Shown here: positions 37,404 through 48,948 of the stretch, piece after piece
Layout: each line of letters opens with the position of its first letter
Numbering within the stretch: the stretch's first letter is position 1
Source of the DNA: an uncultured Lachnospiraceae bacterium
Lineage (GTDB): Bacteria; Bacillota; Clostridia; Lachnospirales; Lachnospiraceae
Assembly (NCBI GenBank): GCA_910579735.1
Contig: CAJTUZ010000001.1
Location: 248,001-312,000 of the forward strand
Length of the DNA: 64,000 nt
Direction of reading: 5' to 3'
The notes under the pieces: generated by a model
Databases searched by the model: none
The model's input: only the letters and a program-made list of their open reading frames with translations
What the model was told of the DNA's origin: nothing
Made by a program: the position numbers and the translations under genes

Positions 37404-37474
37404 CAGGGGCAGTAGGAATCGAACCCACATCGATGGTTTTGGAGACCACTGTTCTACCTTTGAACTATGCCCCT
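37404..37474 (-). tRNA. tRNA-Trp (anticodon CCA)
   Basis: 71 bases on the minus strand. Acceptor AGGGGCA/TGCCCCT, D stem GTTC/GAAC, anticodon stem GTGGT/ACCAT with loop CTCCAAA (anticodon CCA, reading UGG), T stem GTGGG/CCTAC (one G-T) with loop TTCGAAT, discriminator G73. All match bacterial tRNA-Trp. The 3' CCA is not encoded (G73 is followed by TT), so it must be added after cleavage. Confidence 0.93.
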
Positions 37475-37513
37475 ATGCGCGGTAGATTAAATGAGATTTA
37501 ATCACCGAGCATT

Positions 37514-37543
37514 ATTATAGCATAGTTGGTCAGGATTAGGCAA
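37514..37543 (-). promoter_or_regulatory. promoter of tRNA-Trp and the lipoprotein gene
   Basis: Reading the minus strand: TTGCCT (37543-37538), an 18-base spacer, then TATAAT (37519-37514) preceded by TGC (extended -10). It lies about 40 bases before the tRNA. No other promoter is visible for the lipoprotein gene. Confidence 0.75.
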
Positions 37544-39982
<2,439 letters not shown>

Positions 39983-40016
39983 AGGTGACAGAGTCTGTAC
40001 AATAAAGCGTATTGAT

Positions 40017-40058
40017 TGATGGAAAGCAAGATATGGCTGATGGAAAGCAAGATATGGC
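40017..40058 (+). repeat. perfect 21-bp tandem duplication
   Basis: TGATGGAAAGCAAGATATGGC (given as 40017-40037) is repeated exactly at 40038-40058, just after the galactanase stop and before a terminator. It may be replication slippage; no function is evident. Confidence 0.75.
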
Positions 40059-40086
40059 AGTAAAAAGGCATGATAAATATCATAAA

Positions 40087-40122
40087 AGAGGCAGTACCGG
40101 TATTTTCCGGTCCTGCCTCTTT
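40087..40122. terminator. bidirectional terminator between galactanase and beta-galactosidase genes
   Basis: AAGAGGCAG with ACCGG pairs with CCGGT and CTGCCTCTTT around the loop TATTTT, one mismatch. A-runs and T-runs on the two sides suit termination from both converging genes. Confidence 0.8.
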
Positions 40123-40131
40123 GGGTGTCTG

Positions 40132-42141
40132 CTATCTGCTTTCCAGGATTGCAAAATCCCATCCGTTCAGTGTTATGGTATCTCCGTCTTTCATTTCTTT
40201 CTCCTGCATTAATAAATAACAGTTGTTTCCATGATAGGAAACAGTCTGTACATCATCCGAGTAATTGAAATAGTAGGTGATCTCTCTGCCAAAATCGTTG
40301 ATGCCTTTTTTGATAATGATGGGGAACTGTTCCTTAGCTGGCGTTATGCCTGCGTCCCGGCACAGGAAGCGGAGCAGTTCTTTTAAAACGGAGGGGGCAA
40401 AATAACATCCCGCATAAGCGGCGCTTCCTTTGCCGAAATGATTGTACGTGACTGCGCTGTAAGCATTCCAGTGAGGATGCTTATAAGATGCCAGGGTAGA
40501 GGCGGTGGAAGGTTTCAGCAGTTCCATCCAGTATTGCACCGCATGATCAGCGTCTTTGTCCTGTGAAAAAGTCATATCCTGCAATCCTACATTGACCGCA
40601 TTCGTGTACTGGTCATAAGTCATGCCGAATACATCGGTCAGTCCATGCGGCTGGTCATCATGATAAATTTTTAACATGGGATCGGAAAACGCTGTTTTGA
40701 AGGTGGAAAACAGGTGCCCGCCCTGCTCTACGAAGCTGCGCAGTGCCTGAATGAGCTTATCGGAAGCGCTGTAAAGCGCCGGGGTAATCAGTAAAGAATA
40801 CTGACCAAAACGGTCAATATCTGTATCGCATAAAATGTCGCATTCTACGTTCATATGATAGAGTGCATCGTAGATCCACCTGACCACATCGTTATATTTT
40901 AAATTTTCATGGATAGAGAACCACTGCAGTCCCGTAAGCGATTCGTTGGAAACTACGAGCGCTGCGGGAGATTTCTTTTGCAGATTCTTTAAATGTGCCC
41001 CGTACCGGGCAAATTCCTGCCCGATAAGACAGGCTTCTTCATAAGTTGCATTTTCTTTTAAATTATGGCTTAGGATGCCTTTCCAGTAAGACTCAATGGC
41101 GTTGTGGATAGAATGCCAGTGCCAGTACATGACGGAATTGGCGCCGGATGCAAGGTGGCTGAAAGCCTGCATGCGCAGTTGTCCCGGATAGTGAAGCCAG
41201 CCGAGGTTGCCCTGTGCTTCCGTTTCCAGAATAAGATAATTGTCCTTTTTGAGAGAGCGTGCGATGGCGCCGCCCAGGGCAATTTCCACGCCGGTAAGGT
41301 CCTGCGCGGAAGGATGATAGATGTCGCATCCGGCCACGCTTACGGCTCCTGCGGCCTTCCACTGATCGACTTCGGGCTGCAGTCCGTAAGAGAATCCGCG
41401 CCAGTCATAGTCGAAATTCTGGGTAATGAACTGGTCCGGACGGGCATATTCTTTCACAATTGCGCTCTGCCATGCAAGGAAGTCCGTTACAAGCTTCCGT
41501 TGAAATTTCTGATATTCCGCGCCGAGACTGCCGTTTATGGTACCGCGCACATCAGGGAAATCTTCCCAGGCATTGATGCGATTGCTCCAGTAATCCAGAC
41601 CGAACGCGTGGTTGAGGTCGTCTAAGCTGTCATGAAAAAGTTCCTTCAAATAATCGACGAATTTGGCCTGTGCGTAGACGCTGCATGTATCATAGGACTT
41701 GGTTTCGTTATCTAACTGAAAGCCGATCACGTGTTCATAAGGACTTACTTCTTCCATCAATCTGCGGATCAGGCGTTCTGCATATTGTAAATAAACCGGA
41801 TGGGTAATATCCATATTCTGCCTGCGTCCATACCGCTCCGGCGCACCGTGTGTTTCTGCGATGATATCCGGGTATTTGGCGGCGAGCCAGGCAGGGATCG
41901 CATAAGTGGGCGTTCCCACGATAACCTGAATGCCATGTGCGAGGGAAGCCTGTAACATACGGTGCAGATGGGTAAAATCAAACACTCCATCCTGTACTTC
42001 CCATGTACTCCATGTGGATTCCGCAATACGGATCACGTTGATATGCGCTTTTTCCATAAGCGCCATATCGGTTTCGATTCTGTCATACGGCAGATATTCG
42101 TCATAATAAGCCGCCCCGAACAATAATTTTTCTGCTTTCAT
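40132..42141 (-). CDS. GH42 beta-galactosidase
   Basis: Releases galactose from galacto-oligosaccharides, typically the product of GH53. 669 residues, no signal peptide, so cytoplasmic. N-terminal barrel with FGAAYYDEYLPYDR, acid/base E146 (FQLDNETKSY) and nucleophile E306 (LILETEAQG). Then come a trimerisation domain with LLITPALYSASDKLIQALR and a small C-terminal beta domain. The cysteines of the zinc cluster of some GH42 enzymes are not seen. AAGGAGAAGGG precedes the ATG. It converges on the secreted galactanase and is analogous to GanA of Bacillus. Confidence 0.92.
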   Translation of the reverse strand: MKAEKLLFGAAYYDEYLPYDRIETDMALMEKAHINVIRIAESTWSTWEVQDGVFDFTHLHRMLQASLAHGIQVIVGTPTYAIPAWLAAKYPDIIAETHGAPERYGRRQNMDITHPVYLQYAERLIRRLMEEVSPYEHVIGFQLDNETKSYDTCSVYAQAKFVDYLKELFHDSLDDLNHAFGLDYWSNRINAWEDFPDVRGTINGSLGAEYQKFQRKLVTDFLAWQSAIVKEYARPDQFITQNFDYDWRGFSYGLQPEVDQWKAAGAVSVAGCDIYHPSAQDLTGVEIALGGAIARSLKKDNYLILETEAQGNLGWLHYPGQLRMQAFSHLASGANSVMYWHWHSIHNAIESYWKGILSHNLKENATYEEACLIGQEFARYGAHLKNLQKKSPAALVVSNESLTGLQWFSIHENLKYNDVVRWIYDALYHMNVECDILCDTDIDRFGQYSLLITPALYSASDKLIQALRSFVEQGGHLFSTFKTAFSDPMLKIYHDDQPHGLTDVFGMTYDQYTNAVNVGLQDMTFSQDKDADHAVQYWMELLKPSTASTLASYKHPHWNAYSAVTYNHFGKGSAAYAGCYFAPSVLKELLRFLCRDAGITPAKEQFPIIIKKGINDFGREITYYFNYSDDVQTVSYHGNNCYLLMQEKEMKDGDTITLNGWDFAILESR

Positions 42142-42199
42142 TTACCCTTCTCCTTCAAGATAGACAATGTTTTTAAGTATGATAGCAGAAAAAAGGCAT

Positions 42200-42868
42200 T
42201 CATGCAACAATCCGCCCATCTTCGATGCGCACGATTCTGTCAGCCATCTGAGCGATTTCCGGGTTATGGGTGATCATTACGATGGTCTGTTGAAATTCTT
42301 TGCCCGTCATTTTTAAAAGACCGATGACATCATTGCTTGTTTTGGAATCCAGGTTGCCGGTCGGTTCATCAGCCAGAATGATAGAAGGTTTGGAGGCGAG
42401 CGCACGGGCGATCGCCACACGCTGCTGCTGCCCGCCGGAGAGGTTGCCCGGCAGCGCATCCAGTTTATTTTCCAGACCCAGCAGTTTCACAACCTGCATG
42501 ATAAATTGCCTGTCGGGTTTTTGTGCGTCGAGTGAAAGCGGAAAAATAATATTTTCCCATACGGTCAAAACCGGTATCAGATTGTAATTTTGAAAGATAA
42601 AACCGATCTGTTTCCGGCGGAAAACGGCAGCCTGTTCGCTGTTTAAACCTTCAAGTTCCGTATTGCCGATGCGGATGCTGCCCTGCGTCGGGGTGTCCAG
42701 ACCGCCCAACATATTTAAAAGCGTCGATTTTCCGCTGCCGGAAGTTCCGATGATCGCGGTGAATGTACCGCGTTCGATCTCCAGATTGATGCCATCCAGC
42801 GCTTTTACCATAGTATCGCCGCTGCCGTAATATTTTTTTAAATTAGTTGTCTTTAAGATATTTTCCAT
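42200..42868 (-). CDS. ABC ATPase of Bce/MacB-like type, canonical
   Basis: 222 residues starting at ATG 42868 ([17 protein letters not shown]), with GGAGAAA upstream. The longer upstream reading has no family support. Walker A is [10 protein letters not shown], the signature [15 protein letters not shown] is intact, Walker B is [16 protein letters not shown] and the switch His is ITHNPE. It is the last gene of the module (regulator, kinase, ATPase, permease, this ATPase) and probably drives the permease at 42907. Substrates of such systems include cyclic peptides and lantibiotics, where they detoxify or sense; none can be named here. Confidence 0.88.
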   Translation of the reverse strand: MENILKTTNLKKYYGSGDTMVKALDGINLEIERGTFTAIIGTSGSGKSTLLNMLGGLDTPTQGSIRIGNTELEGLNSEQAAVFRRKQIGFIFQNYNLIPVLTVWENIIFPLSLDAQKPDRQFIMQVVKLLGLENKLDALPGNLSGGQQQRVAIARALASKPSIILADEPTGNLDSKTSNDVIGLLKMTGKEFQQTIVMITHNPEIAQMADRIVRIEDGRIVA

Positions 42869-42906
42869 AGCCGTTTCTCCTGTTCTGAAATAAATTATGA
42901 ATATCA

Positions 42907-45498
42907 TCATGCCGCGCGAAGCTGTTCCACAATACTGCCTTTGTGGAAAAAGTGCAGTGTCAGGACCGGAACGATGCCCGCTATGAGAAGCAGTAAAAGG
43001 CTGACCGCCAGCGCGGGCAGCAGGGTAAATTGAAAAGTATACTGCCACATGGAGGCAAGAATACTTCTTACCAGGGTCAGATTCAGTATGACAGACAGTA
43101 TCAGGCCGGACAGGCATGCGCCGGCCGCATAGTAAAGACTTTCCAATACCATCATTTTCGCAAGCTGTCTTCTTGTCATACCGATACTCTGCATCGTTGC
43201 AAATTCGTGCCGCCTGATCAATATGGATGTGATCAGGGTATTGATCAGGTTCAGGATACCGGCGATACCGAAAATGATACTGACAAGACCGCCGACGAAG
43301 CGGATCGCTTTCCTGTTTGCTATCGCGCTTTCCCGTGCGGTCCGGGAAGAAAGATAATGAATGCCCGTATCGGTCTGTTTCCTGTAAGCATCCAGAAAGG
43401 CGGCTATATCATCCTGGTATTCTTCGTCTACATTGAATGAATATTTATAAATAGACGGTTCATCGTATAATTCCAGCCAAATATCGGACGGAAGGTAGAG
43501 GAACAGGCCGTCCCCGCCGACTTTGTTAGGACCGCTGCAAGTATAACCGATTTCCATATCGTCGCCGTTTAGAGCCGCTTTTGCGAGCACCGGCAGTTCC
43601 ATGACAGGCGTTCCATTCTTATAAACCGTGATGACCTCACCGATTTCCGCAATGTCCATTATTTCAAGGAACGACATATCTACACGGTTGATATTGACGC
43701 CGACAAGCACCCCTTCTTTCTTCTCCATTTTTTCATAGAGTTTATGTGCGTCGGTCTCTCCCTCCCGCAGATCCATTCTGGCAAGGGCGGTTTCTTCCAT
43801 GCCATAGACATTGCATAACGGTCGGCCGTCGCATCCGAGTCCGAAAACTCTGCCGGAATCATCACTGCAGAAAGTAAGGTCGTTATAGAGATAGAGATTG
43901 TCCGAAGTCAGTTCATTAGAGGCGTGCGGGAAATCGTAGGTGACATTGACGTCATCCGCGGTATTTTTATAAATGGGCGATCCGTCTGTCACGCCGGGTT
44001 CTGACGAAATATCCGCGATCGTCTGCGAAGACAGCGCTTCGCTGCGGCGTGAAAATCCTTTCTGGTTGTTTGTGCTGACTGCGTTTACAACGGCAAAATC
44101 CGTACGCATCATATAAGCAGTCTGTTTTTCAATATCCATGCTGTTTGCGGCTGTTTCTACACAGTTTAGAAGAACAACGCATAGCATCAGTGAAAGGATG
44201 ATGAAAATACTGCGGCGTTTGCTGCGGCCAAGGTTCGACCATGCCAGGCGTGAAATATTTGAAAAAGCGGCGCTTTTTCTGTCCGTGCGTTTAAAACTCT
44301 GTCCTTCCGTATAGCGGAAGGCTTCAATAGGAGGTGTGTCTGCCGCTATACGGACAGGCTTGCGGGTACTTAAAAATATGGTCAATGCCGTTAAAAAAGC
44401 CGAGATCAGAAAGATTACGGGGGAGGGCGAAACATCCGCGGTAATGTTCTGGTATTCGGTGGAAAAGGTGTTCATAATGTCCGGCAGAGCGGCTTTGCCG
44501 ATAAAGAAACCGATAAACAGGCCAAGCGGAATGCCTGCACAGGATAACCAGAGCGTCTGGCGGTTCATCAGTTTCTTTACCTGACGTCTGCTCATACCGA
44601 TAGTACGGTAAAGTCCGAAACGGCGGATCTCCTGCATCACGGCGATGTCAAATACGTTGTAAATAAGCAGATAGCCGCAGAAAATGAACAATAGGATAAA
44701 GGCCGCTCCCATAACGAGGATTTTAAGGTCGATCGTCTGATGCGTAACATTGTTCATAACGGCATGCAGATAGGCAGGATTTTCATGCTCCGGTGTTCCT
44801 TCCAGGCTGCAGGCCAGCGCATTCATCTTTTCCTGCAGCCGGATCGGACTATCGGCAAGGATATCGGACCAGTACGTTCCGGCCAGCTCAAAGTCGTCAG
44901 GATAGGTATATGCAAAGATATCCGGATGCTCATGAACGAATGCACTTGCGCCCCACATGACGCTTAACTGGTCGTTTAAGGATTCATACCAGCCGCTTAC
45001 GGTCATGGGTATGCTGTATTCTCTGCCATGAGCCGTAAATTCAATGATCACTTCCGCACCGACCTGCGGTTCCACGCCAAGATCACGCAGCGCCATGTCG
45101 GAAGCTACGATCTCATCAGCTTTTTCCGGTACATTTCCGTGACTGGGCATACAAAATGTCAAGTCTGCCTGTACTTCGTCCAATATATCAAATTCTGTAT
45201 TATGAAGTGATGCGTTTGTCAGAAAACCGACCGGCATCCGAAGGCCGGCCGATTCGATGAAATCTGCCTGCCGCATGGTTTCGAACTGTTCCTTGTTCAT
45301 ATTGCGGAAATCGCCATCGGATCTGCTGAGTTTCTGGATCTGCTGCATCAGCGTCATAGACTGCATCGTACCGACGCCGATCGAGATAATGGAAGTGAAA
45401 AGAGAGGCAGAAAGAGTGATCGCCGCTGCGGCGATCAGATTCCGCAGCCTGCCTGCAGCGAAACTGCGTTTGGTAAGAGTCATTAACATTTCCTGCAT
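42907..45498 (-). CDS. large FtsX-type ABC permease
   Basis: 863 residues. N-terminal helix (about 18-45) and a large outer domain, then helices with RFGLYRTIGMSRRQVKKLM. A second helix set (SIFIILSLMLCVVLLNCVE) and another outer domain follow. The C-terminal FtsX part contains HEFATMQSIGMTRRQLAKM, the matching motif. About eight helices and two FtsX repeats in one chain, so one copy may form the whole membrane part. TTCAGGAGG precedes the ATG. A candidate response-regulator box lies 46-73 bases upstream (45544-45571). The module resembles peptide-antibiotic sensing transporters, but the size and number of outer domains differ from BceB. Confidence 0.85.
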   Translation of the reverse strand: MQEMLMTLTKRSFAAGRLRNLIAAAAITLSASLFTSIISIGVGTMQSMTLMQQIQKLSRSDGDFRNMNKEQFETMRQADFIESAGLRMPVGFLTNASLHNTEFDILDEVQADLTFCMPSHGNVPEKADEIVASDMALRDLGVEPQVGAEVIIEFTAHGREYSIPMTVSGWYESLNDQLSVMWGASAFVHEHPDIFAYTYPDDFELAGTYWSDILADSPIRLQEKMNALACSLEGTPEHENPAYLHAVMNNVTHQTIDLKILVMGAAFILLFIFCGYLLIYNVFDIAVMQEIRRFGLYRTIGMSRRQVKKLMNRQTLWLSCAGIPLGLFIGFFIGKAALPDIMNTFSTEYQNITADVSPSPVIFLISAFLTALTIFLSTRKPVRIAADTPPIEAFRYTEGQSFKRTDRKSAAFSNISRLAWSNLGRSKRRSIFIILSLMLCVVLLNCVETAANSMDIEKQTAYMMRTDFAVVNAVSTNNQKGFSRRSEALSSQTIADISSEPGVTDGSPIYKNTADDVNVTYDFPHASNELTSDNLYLYNDLTFCSDDSGRVFGLGCDGRPLCNVYGMEETALARMDLREGETDAHKLYEKMEKKEGVLVGVNINRVDMSFLEIMDIAEIGEVITVYKNGTPVMELPVLAKAALNGDDMEIGYTCSGPNKVGGDGLFLYLPSDIWLELYDEPSIYKYSFNVDEEYQDDIAAFLDAYRKQTDTGIHYLSSRTARESAIANRKAIRFVGGLVSIIFGIAGILNLINTLITSILIRRHEFATMQSIGMTRRQLAKMMVLESLYYAAGACLSGLILSVILNLTLVRSILASMWQYTFQFTLLPALAVSLLLLLIAGIVPVLTLHFFHKGSIVEQLRAA

Positions 45499-45543
45499 TT
45501 GTGTAACCTCCTGAATTTTCTATTCAGAGCATACCATATGAAC

Positions 45544-45571
45544 GTTACATCCGCGGTACGAAAAAGGTACA
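45544..45571 (-). promoter_or_regulatory. three direct repeats with an 11-base period, response-regulator box
   Basis: Minus strand: TGTACC (45571-45566), CGTACC (45560-45555), TGTAAC (45549-45544), that is YGTAMC repeated at exactly 11 bases. OmpR-type regulators bind such direct repeats on one face of DNA. It lies between the ATPase and permease genes, suggesting separate control of the permease and second ATPase by the regulator encoded at 47236-47922. Confidence 0.6.
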
Positions 45572-45581
45572 TTTTTGTGCC

Positions 45582-46256
45582 TTAATTAAAGCTGTTTTCG
45601 ACGCGGCCGTTCTGAAGGTGTATGACACGGTCTGCAAGCTGGGCCAGTTCCGGATCGTGCGTGATCAGGATCAAAGTCTGGTGAAATGTTTCGACAGTCA
45701 TTTTCAGAAGTCCCGCTATATTCTGGCTCGTTTTGGAGTCAAAGCTGCCGGTCGGTTCGTCTGCCAGAATAAGGGAAGGTCTGGTAATGAAGGCGCGTGC
45801 GATCGCGCTGCATTGCTGTGCGCCGCCCGAAAGCATATAGGGATAATCGTTTAGCCTTTTCCGTAAGCCCAAGAGCGTCGTGATCTTTTCAAAAAATGCT
45901 TTATCCGGACGCGAATCATCCAATGCGAGCGGAAACAGAATGTTTTCTTCTATGGTCAGTTCGGGTATCAGATTATAATCCTGAAAGATAAATCCTACTT
46001 TTCTGCGGCGGAAAACAGTCAGTTCCTCTTCGGTCAGCGAAGCTAAATTGACGCCATCAACGAAAACGGAACCTTCCGTTGGTTCATACAGACCGCCTAT
46101 CGTATGCAGAAGCGTAGTTTTGCCGGAACCGGAGGCGCCGGTAATGGCGGTGAACTTTCCTTTTTCGATGGAAAGATCGATGCCGTCTAATGCTTTAACC
46201 AGATAAGCGTCTTTGCCGAAATATTTTTTCAGGTTATGCGTTGTGACGATATTCAT
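45582..46256 (-). CDS. ABC ATPase with altered signature motif
   Basis: 224 residues, related to the ATPase at 42200 (both open with [10 protein letters not shown] or TTNLKKYYG). Walker A is [11 protein letters not shown] and Walker B is [16 protein letters not shown]. The signature is [15 protein letters not shown], with Ala for the first Gln and Cys for the Arg that follow LSGG; the D-loop Asn-Leu is Ser-Phe. It may be catalytically weak and work as the regulatory half of a pair with the canonical ATPase. The kinase gene stops at its first base and the permease gene starts 83 bases further on. Confidence 0.85.
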   Translation of the reverse strand: MNIVTTHNLKKYFGKDAYLVKALDGIDLSIEKGKFTAITGASGSGKTTLLHTIGGLYEPTEGSVFVDGVNLASLTEEELTVFRRRKVGFIFQDYNLIPELTIEENILFPLALDDSRPDKAFFEKITTLLGLRKRLNDYPYMLSGGAQQCSAIARAFITRPSLILADEPTGSFDSKTSQNIAGLLKMTVETFHQTLILITHDPELAQLADRVIHLQNGRVENSFN

Positions 46257-47159
46257 TTAATGATCATGCCTTTCCTTTAAGAGAAATACGGAAAATGTGC
46301 TGCCTTTACCGGGTTCGGACTTTACACTGATATATCCTTTCTGTCTGGTAATGATGCTTCTTGCCAGGTACAGTCCCAGTCCGACGCCCTCTTCGGAGGA
46401 TGTTTCCGGTGTTTTGTAGAAACGTTTGAAGATATCATGGTAATGTTCCGGCGCAATGCCGATCCCTGTATCCGTAATGTCGATGCGGGTGTAAAACTGC
46501 CATGGACGGACGCTGATATGGATGCCGCCGCCTGCCGGCGTATATTTTACGGCATTATCCAGAATATTTTCCAATGCTTCCGCCGTCCATTTGACATCGT
46601 GGATGACGTTAAGATGTGCGTCACAGTCAACGTCGATCTGAATGTTTTTCATATCCGCCCTGGCCCAGATACCGTTGACGGCCTGTGCGATCGTATGATA
46701 CAGGCTGTTTTCTTCCATATGCAGCAGGAAAGTACCGGTTTCAAGACGCGACATTTTGATGAGAGAATGCATCAGAAAATCCAGCTTGTCAATCTGCGCT
46801 GACATGGCGGCAAGGAATTCGTCCTGCTTTTGGGCGGACAGTTCATGCTGCTCTAAGATATTGGCGAACATGCGGACATTGGCGATCGGTGTCTTTACCT
46901 GGTGGGAAATGTCGCTTACAAGTTCCTGCAAGGTCTGCCTGTCCCGTTCGCTCTGTATCTGGCCTTCGTGCATTCTGTCATAATACTGCAGAAGTCTGCC
47001 CTGTACTTTGGAGACCTGGGAATCTTCATAAGGCCGGAAATTCTCCGGGGGCCGCCCGTCCATGAGCGCATCGATCGTCTCGCAGATATCATTGGCGAAA
47101 TCGGACAACTGTCTGCTTTGCCTCCGGTTCCATGAAAACAGGGATTTGATTTTTTTCAT
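46257..47159 (-). CDS. histidine kinase without membrane helices
   Basis: 300 residues. Short basic N-terminus, a coiled region, HisKA with H near residue 86 in SDISHQVKTPIANV, then HATPase_c with NILDNAVKYTP, DTGIGI and GVGLGLYLA. No hydrophobic segment long enough for a membrane helix is visible. Kinases of Bce modules usually have two. It may be recruited to the permease from the cytoplasmic side. The stop abuts the next gene. Translation signals before the ATG are weak (AAAGGCATAGG). Confidence 0.85.
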   Translation of the reverse strand: MKKIKSLFSWNRRQSRQLSDFANDICETIDALMDGRPPENFRPYEDSQVSKVQGRLLQYYDRMHEGQIQSERDRQTLQELVSDISHQVKTPIANVRMFANILEQHELSAQKQDEFLAAMSAQIDKLDFLMHSLIKMSRLETGTFLLHMEENSLYHTIAQAVNGIWARADMKNIQIDVDCDAHLNVIHDVKWTAEALENILDNAVKYTPAGGGIHISVRPWQFYTRIDITDTGIGIAPEHYHDIFKRFYKTPETSSEEGVGLGLYLARSIITRQKGYISVKSEPGKGSTFSVFLLKERHDH

Positions 47160-47235
47160 ATGAAAACCTATGCCTTTCTTTCAGCCTGCGGTATTTGTTT
47201 GCTTATATTATGCCTTTTGGAGTGTCCGGTACATT

Positions 47236-47922
47236 TCATTTTTGGGATGTCCAGATATAACCCATGCCCCGGACTGTCCGGATATAAGAGCGCCCGGGGG
47301 TTTCTATTTTGCCCCGCAGCCTGTTCATGGTCACGGTAAGCGTATGGTCGTCAATATAGCTGCCGTTGCAGTCCCACAGTCTTTCTAAAAGCGTCTGTCT
47401 GGTGACGATATTTCCGGCATTGGTCAAAAGGAGCCGCAATATTTTATATTCGTTGGGCGTGATGGCAAGCTTCTCACCGTTTCGGATGGCAGATAGCGTT
47501 CGAAGATCCAGATGCAGAAATCCATCGTTGAAGCAGCAGATATCCGGGTCAGTGTCGGAAGGAAGGCGGCGCAGAGCAACTTCTATGCGGCGCTTTAAGA
47601 TCTGCATGTTAAAAGGTTTGGTGATATAATCATCCGCACCGAGATCAAAACCGTTTAGCACATCCTGTTCCAGGTCATTTGCGGTCAGGAAGATCACCGG
47701 GAGTCTGGGCAGAATTTCTTTTATCGCCAGACAAAGATCGAAGCCGCTGCCATCCGGCAGATTCACATCCAGAATGGCCAGGTCAAAGGTTTCGCACTGC
47801 ATAAGCAGGCGTGCCTTTTCACAGTTATAGGCGGATACCGTCAGATAACCGTCCGTATCCAGTTCAAAACATAACCCTGCATGCAGGGCCGGATCGTCTT
47901 CCACAATTAATATTTTAAACAT
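47236..47922 (-). CDS. OmpR-family response regulator
   Basis: 228 residues from ATG 47922 (MFKILIVEDDPALHAG). The receiver has D near residue 52 (LAILDVNLPDGSG), Thr in LTAND and Lys in ITKPF. The C-terminal winged helix ends RTVRGMGYIW, typical of OmpR/PhoB regulators. The preceding reading-frame segment is upstream non-coding. GGAGC precedes the ATG. Likely targets are the direct-repeat box at 45544-45571 and perhaps its own promoter. Confidence 0.92.
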   Translation of the reverse strand: MFKILIVEDDPALHAGLCFELDTDGYLTVSAYNCEKARLLMQCETFDLAILDVNLPDGSGFDLCLAIKEILPRLPVIFLTANDLEQDVLNGFDLGADDYITKPFNMQILKRRIEVALRRLPSDTDPDICCFNDGFLHLDLRTLSAIRNGEKLAITPNEYKILRLLLTNAGNIVTRQTLLERLWDCNGSYIDDHTLTVTMNRLRGKIETPGRSYIRTVRGMGYIWTSQK

Positions 47923-47955
47923 CTGCTCATTGCTCCTGTAAGCGTTCTTGAACTT

Positions 47956-47983
47956 ATTATACTGATTTCTGTCTGTTTGTAAA
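47956..47983 (-). promoter_or_regulatory. promoter of the regulator-kinase-transporter module
   Basis: Minus strand: TTTACA (47983-47978), a 16-base spacer, TATAAT (47961-47956), about 34 bases before the start codon. Confidence 0.65.
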
Positions 47984-48030
47984 TATATGAGAAAAGAAAT
48001 CGGCGGCCATCCGGCAGAGAAGGAAATGCC

Positions 48031-48059
48031 TTGACTATATTCCACAAGTAGAATATAAT
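48031..48059 (+). promoter_or_regulatory. strong promoter of the traX-like gene
   Basis: TTGACT (48031-48036), a 17-base spacer and TATAAT (48054-48059). It diverges from the minus-strand promoter at 47956-47983; the about 50-base space between them may be shared control DNA. Confidence 0.75.
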
Positions 48060-48123
48060 ATAGGCAGTCAGGAACAGACGCAGGAAGAAACCTGCAGACC
48101 GGGAGAAAGGCAGGGTAATAATC

Positions 48124-48882
48124 ATGGAACATACACAGGACAGAAAGGGTTTCAATGCCAATCAGCTGAAAATGATCGCAATCGCGGCTATGACGCTTGA
48201 TCATGTGATATCGGTCGTTTTTCCGAATTATCCGAAAGACTGGTGGATTCTCGTCTGTCATATGATCGGCAGGCTGACCGCGCCGATCATGTGGTTTTTT
48301 ATTGCCGAAGGCTATCATTACACACATAATGTCAAAAAATATGCCTCCAGACTATTCCTCTTTGCCGTGTTTTCCCATTTTGCTTATAATTTTGCATTCG
48401 GAATTCCCTTTCTTCCGTTTCAGACTTCAATATTTAATCAGACCAGCGTGATCTGGCCGTTGGCATGGGGACTGACGGCTCTGGCCATTATGGACAGCAG
48501 CGTATTAAAACATTGGATGAAAGTACTGCTTGTTGTAGGGATCTGTCTGATCACTTTCTGCGCTGACTGGAGCTGCATTGCTGTTATGGCAGTCATTTCT
48601 ATCAGTCAGAACCGCGGTGATTTTAAGAAACAGATGACAGGTATGGTCGCCTGGGTTGCTTTTTATGCCCTGGTTTATGTTCTGTTTATCGATAAGGTGT
48701 ACGGAATCCTGCAAATGTTCGTGATATTGTCCATTCCGTTCTTAAAAAAATACAATGGAGAGCGCGGTTCATGGAAAGGCATGAAATGGTTTTTCTATCT
48801 CTATTATCCGCTGCATCTTATCATTTGCGGTGTGATCCGCGTGTGCCTGCACGGAAATGCCGGTATTATGATCGGCGGATAA
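48124..48882 (+). CDS. TraX-like membrane acetyltransferase
   Basis: 252 residues with about eight helices. Typical TraX/acyltransferase features are the opening NANQLKMIAIAAMTLDHV, then IGRLTAPIMWFFIAEGYHYT and a C-terminal MKWFFYLYYPLHLII. The family member TraX of F acetylates pilin; outside conjugation, relatives probably O-acetylate surface sugars. No conjugation genes are nearby, so a surface role is more likely. AAAGGCAGGG lies before the ATG. Confidence 0.85.
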   Translation: MEHTQDRKGFNANQLKMIAIAAMTLDHVISVVFPNYPKDWWILVCHMIGRLTAPIMWFFIAEGYHYTHNVKKYASRLFLFAVFSHFAYNFAFGIPFLPFQTSIFNQTSVIWPLAWGLTALAIMDSSVLKHWMKVLLVVGICLITFCADWSCIAVMAVISISQNRGDFKKQMTGMVAWVAFYALVYVLFIDKVYGILQMFVILSIPFLKKYNGERGSWKGMKWFFYLYYPLHLIICGVIRVCLHGNAGIMIGG

Positions 48883-48948
48883 ATGCTTCCCAATTTTCCG
48901 CATATCGGTTAAAATGGAATCAATAAAAGAAATCGGGAAGGGTATGGG

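Noticed and set aside
48124..48882. Conjugative element because of the TraX-like gene
   Set aside because: No relaxase, coupling protein, secretion genes or attachment repeats are nearby.
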